The notes below the pieces were generated by a model. That model was not told where the DNA came from. It saw only the letters and a program-made list of their open reading frames with translations, and did no database searches. From Pseudomonas sp. CHM02 (GTDB taxonomy: Bacteria > Pseudomonadota > Gammaproteobacteria > Pseudomonadales > Pseudomonadaceae), in the NCBI RefSeq assembly GCF_000612585.1, contig NZ_JFCA01000015.1, positions 62,001 through 126,000 of the forward strand: a DNA stretch of 64,000 nucleotides, in the 5' to 3' direction. Below are positions 19,401-28,967 of this stretch, one piece after another. The position numbers and the translations under genes were made by a program. The first letter of the stretch is position 1. Each line of letters begins with the position of its first letter.

Positions 19401-20778
19401 CGGTCAACGCAATACTGGCCAACGACATCAACCATGCGTTACGGGCATTGTCATCGGCACTGGCGGTGGATACCACCATCGCCCGTGCATTGCTCAATAT
19501 TAAATCGACTTTTTGCAGAGAATGATCACCCCACGTCCTAGGCATGCTGATGCCATAACCTGTTGACCAAGTAACGGTACGTGCTTTTGCAGGGTCGAAA
19601 TCTTCGTCTTCGGCATACGTATTGAGTTGATCAAGGTGAAGTTTTACGGTACTAAAAAATTTCGTTTGTTGCTCGTAGGGCACATACTGGCTGAAAAAAC
19701 GTCGATACTCGCCCGAGCACAATCTCTCGACGAGATCAGTCTGTAGACCGCCAAGATCGGCGTATTCTTTCAACTCACAAATAGGATCTCCAGAAATAAA
19801 GACAATACAAGGCGCCCTTTCAAACACTTTGACGCCTAGCACATATCCGAATTTCAGGGGCCCGATAACAATGATCTGCTTTAACTCAACATGCAGCATT
19901 TTCAAGTTTGAGAAATGTACACTCTTGCCTCTCCACGTCACATCAGTCTTCCAAAAAGCCAGCTCTTTTAATAGCGTGTAGGCGTCTTGCTTTATATTGC
20001 CGAGCTCCAGCGCTACTTCAGCGGCGAATAATAACTGTTGCCTCGTTGAAGCAGTGATTCGACTACGCACCCTTGCGGCACCGTTGCCTGAAACGCCCTC
20101 AGGCTTGTCCGGCGGTTTGACAATTGACGTTACATGCGCCAGGTACAGCTTGCCCAAATCCAGGTCTCGACATAAGCCGGCAAACACATGAGGCTTGAGA
20201 GGGTCACTACGCGCCAGCACTGTCCCTGCGTTGAGCGTCGTTGGCGCAGGCCGCCGATGAAAGTCGTAATGCGTGATAAGGCTGGAACCGTCGTCATTTG
20301 ATTCAACGGCTTCATTCGCGGAGAAGTTCTGCAGGGCCGCCTCTATCAAGCTGAGACCTGTGTAGTAACAATACCCTGTTGCTTCAACGCCGGAGACCTT
20401 TGACCGATCAGCCGCCATGAATTCCTTACGCGCAAAAAAAACACGCTTTACATCAATGAATCGCCCGGTTTTCTGTCGTATCGCTTCCTGCAGCAAGGGT
20501 TCGGCGAATTCGATAGCACCTTTTAAATCCTTTAAAATCCCATCCAGCATATTAAGCGAACCCATACTTCTCTGATGGGCCGCTTCCAAGACTTTCCGTC
20601 TGTCCGGGCGCAGCGTTTTATACCAGTGCGGAATATTCAACTCCCACTCATGTAACGCTTGTTTGCGCTTGACTGTTGCAGCGCTGTACCACGATGACAG
20701 GCGCGCCTGCACAACGACGCCATGAACACTGCGCGTATCGTTTACCGGATTTTTTCCACTTTGTTCAAGGTCTGCCAT
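16450..20778 (-). CDS. Giant LRR / NEL-domain (IpaH-like) E3 ubiquitin ligase, DUF6543 N-terminus, C-terminally frameshifted
   Basis: A 1442-residue protein. The N-terminal 450 residues resemble the dermonecrotic-toxin/DUF6543 region common in Pseudomonas NEL proteins (SLIEAALQNFSANE). Hydrophobic helices follow at about 440-530, then a long helical region. About 1070-1215 holds leucine-rich repeats (LRWLNMSDNHLTRLPEFA, LKILRLSGNRQLGW, LAMIDLHSNQITTLPEYA), and the start of a NEL ligase domain comes next. The catalytic CxD motif is present at Cys1331 (DRITCGDGSS). The frame ends just after VSQAAIDDALCTSARR, roughly two thirds into the NEL domain; the rest continues in another frame. Base composition is lower in GC than neighbours. 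It is probably an effector or toxin delivered to host cells. Confidence 0.85.
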   Translation of the reverse strand: MADLEQSGKNPVNDTRSVHGVVVQARLSSWYSAATVKRKQALHEWELNIPHWYKTLRPDRRKVLEAAHQRSMGSLNMLDGILKDLKGAIEFAEPLLQEAIRQKTGRFIDVKRVFFARKEFMAADRSKVSGVEATGYCYYTGLSLIEAALQNFSANEAVESNDDGSSLITHYDFHRRPAPTTLNAGTVLARSDPLKPHVFAGLCRDLDLGKLYLAHVTSIVKPPDKPEGVSGNGAARVRSRITASTRQQLLFAAEVALELGNIKQDAYTLLKELAFWKTDVTWRGKSVHFSNLKMLHVELKQIIVIGPLKFGYVLGVKVFERAPCIVFISGDPICELKEYADLGGLQTDLVERLCSGEYRRFFSQYVPYEQQTKFFSTVKLHLDQLNTYAEDEDFDPAKARTVTWSTGYGISMPRTWGDHSLQKVDLILSNARAMVVSTASADDNARNAWLMSLASIALTVLNVASFVVPQLAPLMLLIGSVQMLYEIATGVEAWEEGDMKEAWAHVSAVAFNLTTAVVGAKLLPMIKTPFVQSLTHVRCPDANVRLYAPGLKPYLRQVSLPESVKANANGLFEHDDNLYLAENDGHYLVEPSGTGNTYRIVHPQNPSAYSPQVRLTEAGAWIHEYENPLTWTTPQLMQRLGPVAQKLGQQPLKLERICQMAAVDSSMLRKMHVDQRPVPGLLADTLKRFDIDETIASEKKPGVSASLLAKHQADLFAQRYAATESESGAAVGLLKRSFGSLPDSVAQELLSHASKAEVQMIEQHQRVPLRLAEEARCYQQEVRLARAYEGLYRKTLGNDDTQRMVLHSVKTLPGWPSDLRIEVLEKTSEGGERVVDSIGPEGVAAKRFLIKFGPENLYEVRDDKFGVLNLQSDIYGAMQAAVSPEDLTVMKLTAGDRGASLKQALQQKPLMPRDELRKLLKMQPVKPGYKPPMRLADGRFGYPLSPLRGAGRRPFVCEMKAAKLYPSKSIEAVEEMLGLKELDDAGMLARLEQLEQEFNQLNADLKDWEQKEGAVGSARDRRRVANTLKGVWQRSSPQAFASDQTPIGHILDLSDEVVGELPLITANMDHVGSLVLPRMALTDASLPFLSSFRRLRWLNMSDNHLTRLPEFADGAVTRLDLSNNAIRLTEQSRLRLESMQNLKILRLSGNRQLGWAANLHGLRNLNQIYLANTGTTTFPAGAEQLTNLAMIDLHSNQITTLPEYAYQHLDRINLHDNPFSAATRARLRLDPLDPAQWDDHVTHDEARELWLHDSTVTERVRRGMTWDEVKLNPQSDAFFTVLADTTRCAEYASGVTRPAMVERVWEMLEAAKESQAIRESLFKVADDRITCGDGSSVEFMNLESELLAAKALEMAGEGDVEGKLIATAEQLFRLKLVDVIAQRDVEARGRGFTEQVEVILAYRTRLADRLGLPVKSRGMLFPRQANVSQAAIDDALCTSARR

Positions 20779-20894
20779 GTGGCGAACTCTAATTGGCCGA
20801 ATGAACGGTCAATATGTGATATTCGAGTGCCAACAGAGAGGTATATAAGCACCTTCAGCCCTGCCCCTTATAAGCTGGCAGGACTGGCAATCGA

Positions 20895-22532
20895 TCAGAA
20901 ACGATGAAGCCCATAATCGCCAATACTGATCTCGCGCATGCGGAATTTCTGGATCTTGCCCGTCACCGTCATCGGAAATTCATCCACGAACTTGAAGTAC
21001 TTGGGCGTCTTGAAGTGCGCGATACGTCCCTTGCACCACGTCTGGAGTTCCAGCTCACTGGCCACATGGCCCGGATGGAACTTGATCCACGCAACGATCG
21101 CTTCACCGTAACGCTCATCCGGAATGCCAATGACATGCACATCCGCCACCGCCGGGTGAGTGAAGAAAAACTCCTCCAGCTCACGCGGGTAAACGTTCTC
21201 GCCACCGCGAATGATCATGTCCTTGTTGCGCCCGGCGATGCATACATAACCGTGGGCGTCCATGCTCGCCAGGTCGCCGGTGTGCATCCAGCCGGCGTCG
21301 TCGATGGCCTCGCGGGTGGCGTCGGGGTTGTTCCAGTAGCCAAGCATCACGCTGTAGCCACGGGTGCAGAGTTCGCCGATCTCGCCGCGCGCCACCGTAT
21401 TGCCGTCGGCATCGATGATCTTGTTTTCCAACTGCGGCTGGGTGCGCCCGACGGTGGTCACGCGGCGTTCCAGATCGTCATCCGCCCCCGTTTGCAAGGA
21501 CACCGGGCTGGTTTCCGTCATGCCGTAGGCAATCTGCACCTCGCTCATGTGCATCTCGCTGATCACTCGTCGCATCACTTCGATGGGGCACGTGGCGCCG
21601 GCCATGATGCCGGTGCGCAGGGTAGACAAGTCAAAGTCGCCCAGCTGTGGGTGATCGAGCATGGCGATGAACATGGTGGGCACGCCGTACAGGCCGGTGG
21701 CGCGCTCTTCGGCGACGGCGTTGAGGGTCAGCAGCGGGTCGAAGCCGTCACTGGGATAGATCATGGTGGTGCCATGGGTGATGCAGCCCAGGTTCCCCAT
21801 GACCATACCGAAGCAATGATACAGCGGCACCGGGATCACCAGGCGGTCTTGCGCGGTCAAGCGCAGGCTTTCGCCGACCATATAACCGTTGTTGAGGATG
21901 TTGTGGTGACTGAGGGTGGCCCCCTTGGGGAAGCCGGTGGTACCGGAGGTGTACTGGATATTCACGGCCTGATCGAAGTGCAGGCTGGCCTGGCGGCTGT
22001 GCAACTGTCCGGGCGGGACGCCTGCCCCGAGCGCGGCCAATTGCGACCAGGGCAGGAATCCCGGGGGCGGGCTGGGGTCGAGGCTGATCATGCCGCGCAG
22101 ATCGGGTTTGAGTTCCTGCAACATCGCATGGTAATCGGAGGTCTTGAACGACCCGGCGCACACCAGCCACTGGCAGCCCGACTGCTTGAGCACGTACTCC
22201 AGTTCACTGCTGCGGTACGCCGGGTTGATATTTACCAGGATCACCCCGAGCTTGGCGCTGGCGATCTGGCTGATGCACCACTCGGCGCAATTGGGTGCCC
22301 AGATCCCCAGGCGGTCGCCGGTCTGCATGCCGAGGGCAAGAAAGGCACGGGCATGCAAATCCACCGTCTCGGCCAACTGCCGCCAGGTGTAGCGGCGCTG
22401 CTGATGGCGCACCACCAGGGCCTCGTCCTCGGAATACTGCGCGACCGTGCGATCAAAGGCCTGGCCGATGGTCATGGCCAGCAAGGTCTTGTCCTGAGAG
22501 CCACGGCTGTAGCTCTGATTCGGTTGATCCAT
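20895..22532 (-). CDS. AMP-binding acyl-CoA synthetase of the liu cluster
   Basis: A 545-residue ANL-superfamily ligase activating a carboxylic acid through an acyl-adenylate. Motifs are [12 protein letters not shown] (ATP-binding P-loop), [26 protein letters not shown] and the catalytic Lys near the end ([14 protein letters not shown]). The ATG at 22532 gives the expected N-terminus; codons upstream do not fit the family. It is divergent from liuA and shares an intergenic region with two LiuR sites, so it probably activates isovalerate or a related branched acid for the liu pathway. Substrate is inferred from context. Confidence 0.92.
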   Translation of the reverse strand: MDQPNQSYSRGSQDKTLLAMTIGQAFDRTVAQYSEDEALVVRHQQRRYTWRQLAETVDLHARAFLALGMQTGDRLGIWAPNCAEWCISQIASAKLGVILVNINPAYRSSELEYVLKQSGCQWLVCAGSFKTSDYHAMLQELKPDLRGMISLDPSPPPGFLPWSQLAALGAGVPPGQLHSRQASLHFDQAVNIQYTSGTTGFPKGATLSHHNILNNGYMVGESLRLTAQDRLVIPVPLYHCFGMVMGNLGCITHGTTMIYPSDGFDPLLTLNAVAEERATGLYGVPTMFIAMLDHPQLGDFDLSTLRTGIMAGATCPIEVMRRVISEMHMSEVQIAYGMTETSPVSLQTGADDDLERRVTTVGRTQPQLENKIIDADGNTVARGEIGELCTRGYSVMLGYWNNPDATREAIDDAGWMHTGDLASMDAHGYVCIAGRNKDMIIRGGENVYPRELEEFFFTHPAVADVHVIGIPDERYGEAIVAWIKFHPGHVASELELQTWCKGRIAHFKTPKYFKFVDEFPMTVTGKIQKFRMREISIGDYGLHRF

Positions 22533-22559
22533 AACGACCCCTGTTGTCTTTTTTGTAGG

Positions 22560-22617
22560 TTGACGTAAACGTAAACTACGATTGACAGCGCCGTAACGCA
22601 AGCTTACGTTAACGTAA
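22560..22617. promoter_or_regulatory. Two LiuR operators in the ligase/liuA divergent promoter
   Basis: Site 1, TTGACGTAAACGTAAA at 22560-22575, lies 28 bp from the ligase start. Site 2, TTACGTTAACGTAA at 22604-22617, is a perfect 14-bp palindrome 63 bp from the liuA start. Both match the site before liuR. This supports coordinated LiuR control of both directions. Confidence 0.82.
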
Positions 22618-22680
22618 AGGTGAGCGCCCTCCCCTGGCGCCCTCCACACAACAACAAAGCTCACATTAAGGTGCCTGTCC

Positions 22681-23844
22681 ATGAGTTACCCGTCCCTGAA
22701 CTTCGCCCTCGGTGAAACCATCGACATGCTGCGCGACCAGGTGCAGTCCTTCGTGAGCAAGGAGATCGCGCCCCGCGCGGCCCAGATCGATATCGACAAC
22801 CTGTTCCCCGCCGACCTGTGGCGCAAGTTCGGCGACATGGGGCTGCTGGGCATCACCGTGCCGGAAGCGTACGGCGGTGCCGGTTTGGGTTACCTGGCCC
22901 ATGTGGTGGCCATGGAAGAAATCAGCCGCGGTTCGGCGTCGGTGGCGCTGTCCTACGGCGCGCACTCCAACCTGTGTGTGAACCAGATCAACCGCAACGG
23001 CAACCACGAACAGAAACTCAAGTACCTGCCCGCACTCATCAGCGGCGAACACGTCGGCGCCCTGGCCATGAGCGAGCCGAATGCCGGCTCCGATGTGGTC
23101 TCGATGAAGCTGCGCGCCGATAAACGCGGCGATCGCTACGTACTCAACGGCAGCAAGACCTGGATCACCAACGGCCCCGACGCCAGCACCTATGTGATCT
23201 ACGCCAAGACCGACCTGGAAAAGGGCCCGCACGGCATTACTGCGTTCATCGTCGAGCGCGACTGGAAAGGCTTCAGCCGTAGCAACAAGTTCGACAAGCT
23301 GGGCATGCGCGGCTCCAACACCTGCGAGCTGTTTTTCGATGACGTTGAAGTGCCCGAGGAAAACATCCTCGGCGTGCTCAATGGTGGCGTGAAAGTACTG
23401 ATGAGCGGCCTCGACTACGAGCGCGTGGTGCTGTCCGGCGGCCCTACCGGGATCATGCAGGCGTGCATGGACCTGATCGTACCCTACATCCACGACCGCA
23501 AGCAGTTCGGCCAGAGCATCGGCGAGTTCCAGCTGATCCAGGGCAAGGTCGCCGACATGTACACCCAGCTCAACGCCAGCCGCGCCTACCTCTATGCAGT
23601 GGCCCAGGCTTGCGAGCGTGGCGAGACCACGCGCAAGGACGCGGCCGGGGTGATCCTCTACAGCGCCGAACGCGCCACGCAGATGGCACTCGACGCGATC
23701 CAGATCCTCGGTGGCAATGGCTATATCAACGAATTCCCCGCCGGGCGCCTGCTGCGTGACGCCAAGCTGTATGAAATCGGTGCCGGCACCAGTGAGATCC
23801 GCCGGATGCTGATCGGTCGCGAACTCTTCAACGAAACCCGCTGA
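22681..23844 (+). CDS. liuA: Isovaleryl-CoA dehydrogenase
   Basis: A 387-residue FAD enzyme converting isovaleryl-CoA to 3-methylcrotonyl-CoA. Motifs include [30 protein letters not shown], the [20 protein letters not shown] region, and the family-typical catalytic Glu in [13 protein letters not shown] (position characteristic of isovaleryl-CoA dehydrogenases). It ends in [21 protein letters not shown], the flavin-binding segment. First gene of liuABCD; AAGGTG precedes the start. Confidence 0.96.
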   Translation: MSYPSLNFALGETIDMLRDQVQSFVSKEIAPRAAQIDIDNLFPADLWRKFGDMGLLGITVPEAYGGAGLGYLAHVVAMEEISRGSASVALSYGAHSNLCVNQINRNGNHEQKLKYLPALISGEHVGALAMSEPNAGSDVVSMKLRADKRGDRYVLNGSKTWITNGPDASTYVIYAKTDLEKGPHGITAFIVERDWKGFSRSNKFDKLGMRGSNTCELFFDDVEVPEENILGVLNGGVKVLMSGLDYERVVLSGGPTGIMQACMDLIVPYIHDRKQFGQSIGEFQLIQGKVADMYTQLNASRAYLYAVAQACERGETTRKDAAGVILYSAERATQMALDAIQILGGNGYINEFPAGRLLRDAKLYEIGAGTSEIRRMLIGRELFNETR

Positions 23845-23855
23845 AGGAGCGCACC

Positions 23856-25463
23856 ATGGCCACCTTGCACACCCAGCTCAACCCGCGCTCGGCGGAGTTT
23901 GCCGCCAACAGCGCGGCAATGCGCCAACAGGTCGACGCCCTGCACAATCTGCTTGCCCATGTGCAGCAAGGCGGCGGCGCCAAGGCCCAGGAGCGGCACA
24001 CTTCGCGTGGCAAACTGTTGCCCCGCGAACGGATCAATCGTTTGCTCGACCCAGGCTCGCCGTTTCTTGAACTCAGCCAACTGGCCGCCCATCAGGTGTA
24101 CGGCGAAGACGTGCCCGCCGCCGGCGTGATTGCCGGGATCGGCCGCGTGGAAGGCGTCGAATGCATGATCGTCGCCAACGACGCCACGGTGAAAGGCGGC
24201 TCCTACTACCCGCTCACGGTCAAAAAACACCTGCGCGCCCAGACCATTGCCGAGCAGAACCGCCTGCCGTGCATCTACTTGGTGGACTCCGGCGGCGCCA
24301 ACCTGCCGCGTCAGGACGAAGTGTTCCCCGACCGCGAGCACTTCGGGCGGATCTTCTTCAACCAGGCCAACATGAGCGCCCAGGGCATTCCGCAGATCGC
24401 CGTGGTGATGGGCTCGTGCACCGCCGGTGGCGCGTATGTGCCGGCCATGGCCGACGAAGCGATCATGGTGCGCAACCAGGCCACCATCTTCCTCGCCGGT
24501 CCACCGCTGGTGAAGGCCGCTACCGGTGAGGTGGTGAGCGCCGAAGACCTGGGCGGCGCCGATGTGCACTGCAAGATCTCCGGCGTGGCCGACCACTATG
24601 CCGACAGCGATGAACACGCACTGGCCCTGGCCCGGCGCAGTGTGGCCAACCTCAACTGGCGCAAACGGGGCGAGTTGCTGCAACGCCCGCCCGTGGCGCC
24701 GTTGTACAGCAGCGAAGAGCTGTACGGCGTGATCCCGGCCGACGCCAAGCAGCCATTCGATGTGCGCGAAGTGATCGCACGCCTGGTGGACGGTTCGGTC
24801 TTCGATGAGTTCAAGGCATTGTTTGGTACCACCCTGGTGTGCGGTTTTGCGCACGTGCACGGCTACCCGATTGCGGTCCTGGCCAACAACGGGATTCTCT
24901 TTGCCGAAGCGGCGCAAAAAGGCGCGCACTTTATCGAGCTGGCCTGTCAGCGCGGCATTCCGCTGTTGTTCCTGCAGAACATCACCGGCTTCATGGTCGG
25001 CCAGAAATACGAAGCCGGCGGCATCGCCAAGCACGGCGCCAAGCTGGTGACCGCGGTGGCCTGCGCCAAGGTACCGAAATTCACGGTGATCATCGGTGGC
25101 AGCTTTGGCGCCGGCAACTACGGCATGTGTGGCCGCGCCTATGACCCGCGCTTCCTGTGGATGTGGCCGAACGCACGCATCGGCGTGATGGGCGCCGAAC
25201 AGGCAGCGGGTGTGCTGGTGCAGGTCAAGCGCGAGCAGGCTGAACGCGCCGGCGTGGCGTTCAGCACTGAAGAGGAGGCGGCGATCAAGCAGCCGATCCT
25301 CGACCAGTACGAAACCCAGGGTCACCCCTACTACTCCAGCGCGCGCCTGTGGGACGACGGTGTGATTGACCCGTTGCAGACCCGTGACGTGCTGGCACTG
25401 GCGTTGTCCGCGTCGTTGAATGCCCCCATCGAGCCGAGCCGCTTCGGCGTGTTCCGCATGTAA
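23856..25463 (+). CDS. liuB: 3-methylcrotonyl-CoA carboxylase beta (carboxyltransferase) subunit
   Basis: A 535-residue carboxyltransferase that moves CO2 from biotin on LiuD to 3-methylcrotonyl-CoA. Acyl-CoA carboxylase features are [36 protein letters not shown] (oxyanion glycine loop), [16 protein letters not shown] and [18 protein letters not shown]. Starts 11 bp after liuA with an AAGGAG ribosome-binding site. Length matches known MccB proteins. Confidence 0.97.
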   Translation: MATLHTQLNPRSAEFAANSAAMRQQVDALHNLLAHVQQGGGAKAQERHTSRGKLLPRERINRLLDPGSPFLELSQLAAHQVYGEDVPAAGVIAGIGRVEGVECMIVANDATVKGGSYYPLTVKKHLRAQTIAEQNRLPCIYLVDSGGANLPRQDEVFPDREHFGRIFFNQANMSAQGIPQIAVVMGSCTAGGAYVPAMADEAIMVRNQATIFLAGPPLVKAATGEVVSAEDLGGADVHCKISGVADHYADSDEHALALARRSVANLNWRKRGELLQRPPVAPLYSSEELYGVIPADAKQPFDVREVIARLVDGSVFDEFKALFGTTLVCGFAHVHGYPIAVLANNGILFAEAAQKGAHFIELACQRGIPLLFLQNITGFMVGQKYEAGGIAKHGAKLVTAVACAKVPKFTVIIGGSFGAGNYGMCGRAYDPRFLWMWPNARIGVMGAEQAAGVLVQVKREQAERAGVAFSTEEEAAIKQPILDQYETQGHPYYSSARLWDDGVIDPLQTRDVLALALSASLNAPIEPSRFGVFRM

Positions 25464-25478
25464 ATGGAGCTGTACCCC

Positions 25479-26285
25479 ATGAGCGATTTCAATACCCTCG
25501 AACTGATCACCGACCGCCGTGGCTTTGCCACGCTGTGGCTCAGTCGTGAAGCCAAGAACAACGCGTTCAATGCCCAGATGATCCGCGAACTGATCATCGC
25601 CCTCGACCAGGTGCAAGCCGATCCCGCGCTGCGCTTTTTGGTCCTGCGCGGGCGCGGCAAGCACTTCAGCGCCGGCGCCGACCTGGCCTGGATGCAACAG
25701 TCGGCCGAACTGGACTACCACACCAATCTGGACGATGCCCGCGAACTGGCGGAGCTGATGTACAACCTGGCCAAGCTGAAGATGCCGACCCTCGCGGTGG
25801 TGCAAGGCGCAGCCTACGGTGGCGCGCTGGGCTTGATCAGTTGCTGTGACATGGCGATTGGTGCCGATGACGCGCAGTTCTGCCTGTCGGAAGTGCGCAT
25901 CGGCCTGGCGCCGGCGGTGATCAGCCCGTTCGTGGTGCAGGCCATCGGCGAACGCGCGGCACGGCGTTATGCGCTGACCGCCGAACGATTTGACGGCCAG
26001 CGCGCGCGGGAAATCGGCCTGTTGGCGGAGAGCTACCCCATTGGCGAGCTGGACCAGCGTGTGGAACAGTGGATCGCCAACCTACTGCAGAACAGCCCGG
26101 CAGCCATGCGCGCCAGCAAGGACTTGCTCCGCGAAGTGGGCAACGGCGCCCTCACCCCGACGCTGCGCCGCTATTGCGAAAATGCCATCGCGCGCATTCG
26201 CGTCAGCGCCGAGGGCCAGGAAGGCTTGCGATCCTTCCTGCAGAAACGTCCACCGAGCTGGCAGTCTCAGGAGCCGCGTTCATGA
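25479..26285 (+). CDS. liuC: Methylglutaconyl-CoA hydratase (crotonase family)
   Basis: A 268-residue crotonase fold enzyme hydrating 3-methylglutaconyl-CoA to HMG-CoA. The oxyanion-hole loops are HFSAGADLAWMQ and QGAAYGGALGLISCCD; the catalytic Glu is in CLSEVRIGLAPAVI. The ATG at 25479 gives MSDFNTLEL and follows GGAGC; an ATG five codons upstream is less likely. Its stop overlaps the liuD start by 4 bp (ATGA). Confidence 0.95.
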   Translation: MSDFNTLELITDRRGFATLWLSREAKNNAFNAQMIRELIIALDQVQADPALRFLVLRGRGKHFSAGADLAWMQQSAELDYHTNLDDARELAELMYNLAKLKMPTLAVVQGAAYGGALGLISCCDMAIGADDAQFCLSEVRIGLAPAVISPFVVQAIGERAARRYALTAERFDGQRAREIGLLAESYPIGELDQRVEQWIANLLQNSPAAMRASKDLLREVGNGALTPTLRRYCENAIARIRVSAEGQEGLRSFLQKRPPSWQSQEPRS

Positions 26286-28207
26286 CGACATTGACGACCC
26301 TGCTGGTGGCCAACCGTGGCGAGATTGCCTGCCGGGTGATGCGCACCGCCAAGGCCATGGGCCTGACCACCGTGGCCGTGCACAGTGCCACAGACCGCGA
26401 CGCACGCCACAGCCGTGAGGCGGATATTCGTGTTGACCTGGGCGGCAGTAAAGCCACTGACAGCTACCTGCAGATCGACAAACTGATCGCCGCCGCCCAG
26501 GCCAGCGGTGCCCAGGCGATTCATCCAGGCTATGGCTTTTTATCGGAAAACGCCGGGTTTGCTCGCGCGATTGAAGCAGCCGGCCTGATCTTCCTCGGCC
26601 CGCCCGCCTCCGCGATTGATGCCATGGGCAGCAAATCAGCCGCCAAGGCGTTGATGGAAACTGCCGGTGTACCGCTGGTACCCGGTTATCACGGCGAAGC
26701 TCAGGACCTGGACACCTTCCGCGCCGCCTGCGAGCGCATTGGCTACCCCGTGCTGCTCAAAGCCACGGCCGGTGGCGGCGGCAAAGGCATGAAGGTGGTC
26801 GAGGACGTCAGCCAATTGGCCGAGGCCCTCGCCTCGGCCCAGCGTGAGGCGCTGTCGTCCTTCGGCAATGGGCAGATGCTGGTGGAAAAGTACCTGCTCA
26901 AGCCGCGTCACGTGGAGATCCAAGTGTTTGCCGACAAGCATGGGCACTGCCTGTACCTCAATGAGCGGGACTGCTCGATTCAGCGCCGCCACCAGAAAGT
27001 CGTCGAGGAAGCACCGGCGCCAGGCTTGAGTGTTGAACAGCGCAAGGCCATGGGCGAAGCCGCTGTGCGTGCTGCACAGGCCATTGGTTATGTCGGTGCC
27101 GGCACCGTGGAGTTTTTGCTCGACGCGCGCGGCGAATTCTTCTTCATGGAGATGAACACGCGGCTGCAGGTGGAGCATCCGGTGACCGAGGCAATTACCG
27201 GCCTGGACCTGGTGGCCTGGCAGATTCGTGTCGCTCAGGGCGAGGCGCTGCCGATCACCCAGGATCAGGTGCCGCTGATTGGCCATGCGATCGAAGTGCG
27301 GCTGTATGCCGAGGACCCGACCAATGATTTTCTGCCCGCCACCGGGCACCTGACGCTGTACCGCGAATCCACCCCGGGGCCGGGGCGCCGTGTGGACAGC
27401 GGTGTCGAGCAAGGCGACAGCGTGTCGCCCTTCTACGACCCGATGCTCGGCAAGCTGATCGCCTGGGGCGAGGACCGTGAACAGGCGCGACTGCGGCTGC
27501 TGGGCATGCTCGACGAGTTTGCCGTGGGTGGGCTCAAGACCAACCTGGGCTTTTTGCGGCGCATTATCGGGCATCCGGCATTCGCGGCGGCCGAGTTGGA
27601 TACCGGGTTTATTCCGCGTTATCAGGACGAGCTGCTGCCGGCGCCTGGGGACCTGGGCGATGAATTCTGGCAAGCCGCGGGCGCCGCCTATATTCAGAGC
27701 TTGCCGCCAGGTGAAGGGCCTTGGGCGGATAAGCGTGGGTTTCGTGCCGGGTTGCCGGCCGAGGTGTCCCTGCATTTGAGCTGCAACGGCCAGGATCGGC
27801 TGGTCACTCTGGCCGCGGACGGCGCCCAGCTACGCGGCGAACAGTTGCTGATCGAGCAACAGGGCGTGCGGCGCAGCCATTTGGCGGTACGCCATGACCA
27901 CACGGTGTATCTGCGCTGGGACGGCGAGATGCAGGCTGTCACGCTGTTCGACCCGATTGCAGCCGTCGAGGCCAACCAGTCCCATCAGGGCGGCCTGACG
28001 GCGCCGATGAACGGCAGCATCGTGCGTGTATTGGTGGAGGTGGGTCAACACGTGGAAGCCGGCATGCAACTGGTGGTGCTGGAAGCGATGAAAATGGAAC
28101 ACAGCATCCGCGCGCCCCAGGCTGGAATGGTCAAGGCGCTGTTCTGCCAGGAGGGCGAAATGGTTGCTGAAGGTTGCGCGTTGGTGGAGCTTGAAAGCGC
28201 TGGCTAG
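26282..28207 (+). CDS. liuD: 3-methylcrotonyl-CoA carboxylase alpha (biotin carboxylase/biotin carrier) subunit
   Basis: A 641-residue ATP-dependent biotin carboxylase with carrier domain. The N-terminal part has LLVANRGEIACRVMRTAK, the ATP-grasp glycine loop KATAGGGGKGMKVV and EMNTRLQVEHPVTE. The C-terminal lipoyl/biotinyl domain has APMNGSIVRVLVEVG and the biotinylated Lys in LEAMKMEH. Functions with LiuB. Its stop codon shares a CTAG with the stop of the convergent regulator gene. Confidence 0.97.
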   Translation: MTTLTTLLVANRGEIACRVMRTAKAMGLTTVAVHSATDRDARHSREADIRVDLGGSKATDSYLQIDKLIAAAQASGAQAIHPGYGFLSENAGFARAIEAAGLIFLGPPASAIDAMGSKSAAKALMETAGVPLVPGYHGEAQDLDTFRAACERIGYPVLLKATAGGGGKGMKVVEDVSQLAEALASAQREALSSFGNGQMLVEKYLLKPRHVEIQVFADKHGHCLYLNERDCSIQRRHQKVVEEAPAPGLSVEQRKAMGEAAVRAAQAIGYVGAGTVEFLLDARGEFFFMEMNTRLQVEHPVTEAITGLDLVAWQIRVAQGEALPITQDQVPLIGHAIEVRLYAEDPTNDFLPATGHLTLYRESTPGPGRRVDSGVEQGDSVSPFYDPMLGKLIAWGEDREQARLRLLGMLDEFAVGGLKTNLGFLRRIIGHPAFAAAELDTGFIPRYQDELLPAPGDLGDEFWQAAGAAYIQSLPPGEGPWADKRGFRAGLPAEVSLHLSCNGQDRLVTLAADGAQLRGEQLLIEQQGVRRSHLAVRHDHTVYLRWDGEMQAVTLFDPIAAVEANQSHQGGLTAPMNGSIVRVLVEVGQHVEAGMQLVVLEAMKMEHSIRAPQAGMVKALFCQEGEMVAEGCALVELESAG

Positions 28208-28836
28208 AACCTCGCTGTGGCTTGAACCACCACGCCGAGGATGCGGCAATCGTCGGTCAGCAGCCGTTTCGGGTAAGTGGGATTGAGCGGCACCAGGTAG
28301 CGCTGGCCGCTCTCTTCCAGCAACTGGCGGAAGGTCGCCTGGGGGCTCTCGGCCCATTGGGCGACCACCAGCTTGCCGGGCTCGGCGGCGATGGCCGGGT
28401 CGACCAGGATCATCATTCCCGCACTGACGCTCAAGCCGCTGGGCGCGGTCATGGCGTCACCCGTGACGGGCAGCCAGAAGGCGTCGCCCTGGGCATGATA
28501 ATCCGTCAGCTCGAAGCGGGCAGCGCCATAGGGCGCTCGCTCCTCGCGGATTTCGCACAGCCCTTTCCAATCGTTGACCGGGTAGCGGAAATACGGGTTG
28601 TAGCTTTTTTGCGCTGGCGCCTCTTCGGCCCGCTCGCGGATATCCAGCGCGACCTCCAGGTACCCAAGCCCCAGCGCCGCCAGTACCCGATTCATGTCCA
28701 CCAGGCTTGGCGCACGGCGTTTGTTGAGCCAATGGCCCACGCCGCCCTGGGACATGCCCAGGCGCTCTGCCAGTTCACCCTGCGTGACCTTGCGGTCTTC
28801 CATGTTGGCCCTGACCAACGCGATCCAGTTATCCAT
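28204..28836 (-). CDS. XRE/S24-type repressor-like regulator with degenerate peptidase dyad
   Basis: A 210-residue protein with an N-terminal helix-turn-helix (about 16-55: KVTQGELAERLGMSQGGVGHWLN) and a C-terminal LexA/CI-like S24 domain. In the place of the usual GDSM serine it reads GDAM (Ala128), and the catalytic Lys position reads ATFRQL (Arg170). RecA-stimulated self-cleavage is therefore unlikely. The ATG at 28836 fits the start of the HTH; upstream codons have no family match. It is divergent from a DUF3077 gene; GATACGTACTATC at 28909 is a possible operator half-palindrome. Converges on liuD with a shared CTAG at the two stops. Confidence 0.85.
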   Translation of the reverse strand: MDNWIALVRANMEDRKVTQGELAERLGMSQGGVGHWLNKRRAPSLVDMNRVLAALGLGYLEVALDIRERAEEAPAQKSYNPYFRYPVNDWKGLCEIREERAPYGAARFELTDYHAQGDAFWLPVTGDAMTAPSGLSVSAGMMILVDPAIAAEPGKLVVAQWAESPQATFRQLLEESGQRYLVPLNPTYPKRLLTDDCRILGVVVQATARF

Positions 28837-28967
28837 GGGGGCTGACAATACGTCACGCAGTTTTCCGGGCAATAAACAGTTTGTAGTAATCCATAAAACG
28901 ACATAAATACGATACGTACTATCATCGGGCATAAGGTTTTCGACACCCACCCAGAGTACCGCCCCTT

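Noticed and set aside
20904..22568. Long plus-strand frame opposite the acyl-CoA ligase
   Set aside because: Antisense shadow of a gene with complete ANL motifs.
23721..25805. 694-codon minus-strand frame opposite liuA-liuB-liuC
   Set aside because: Crosses three co-directional genes with intact motifs and shows antisense composition.
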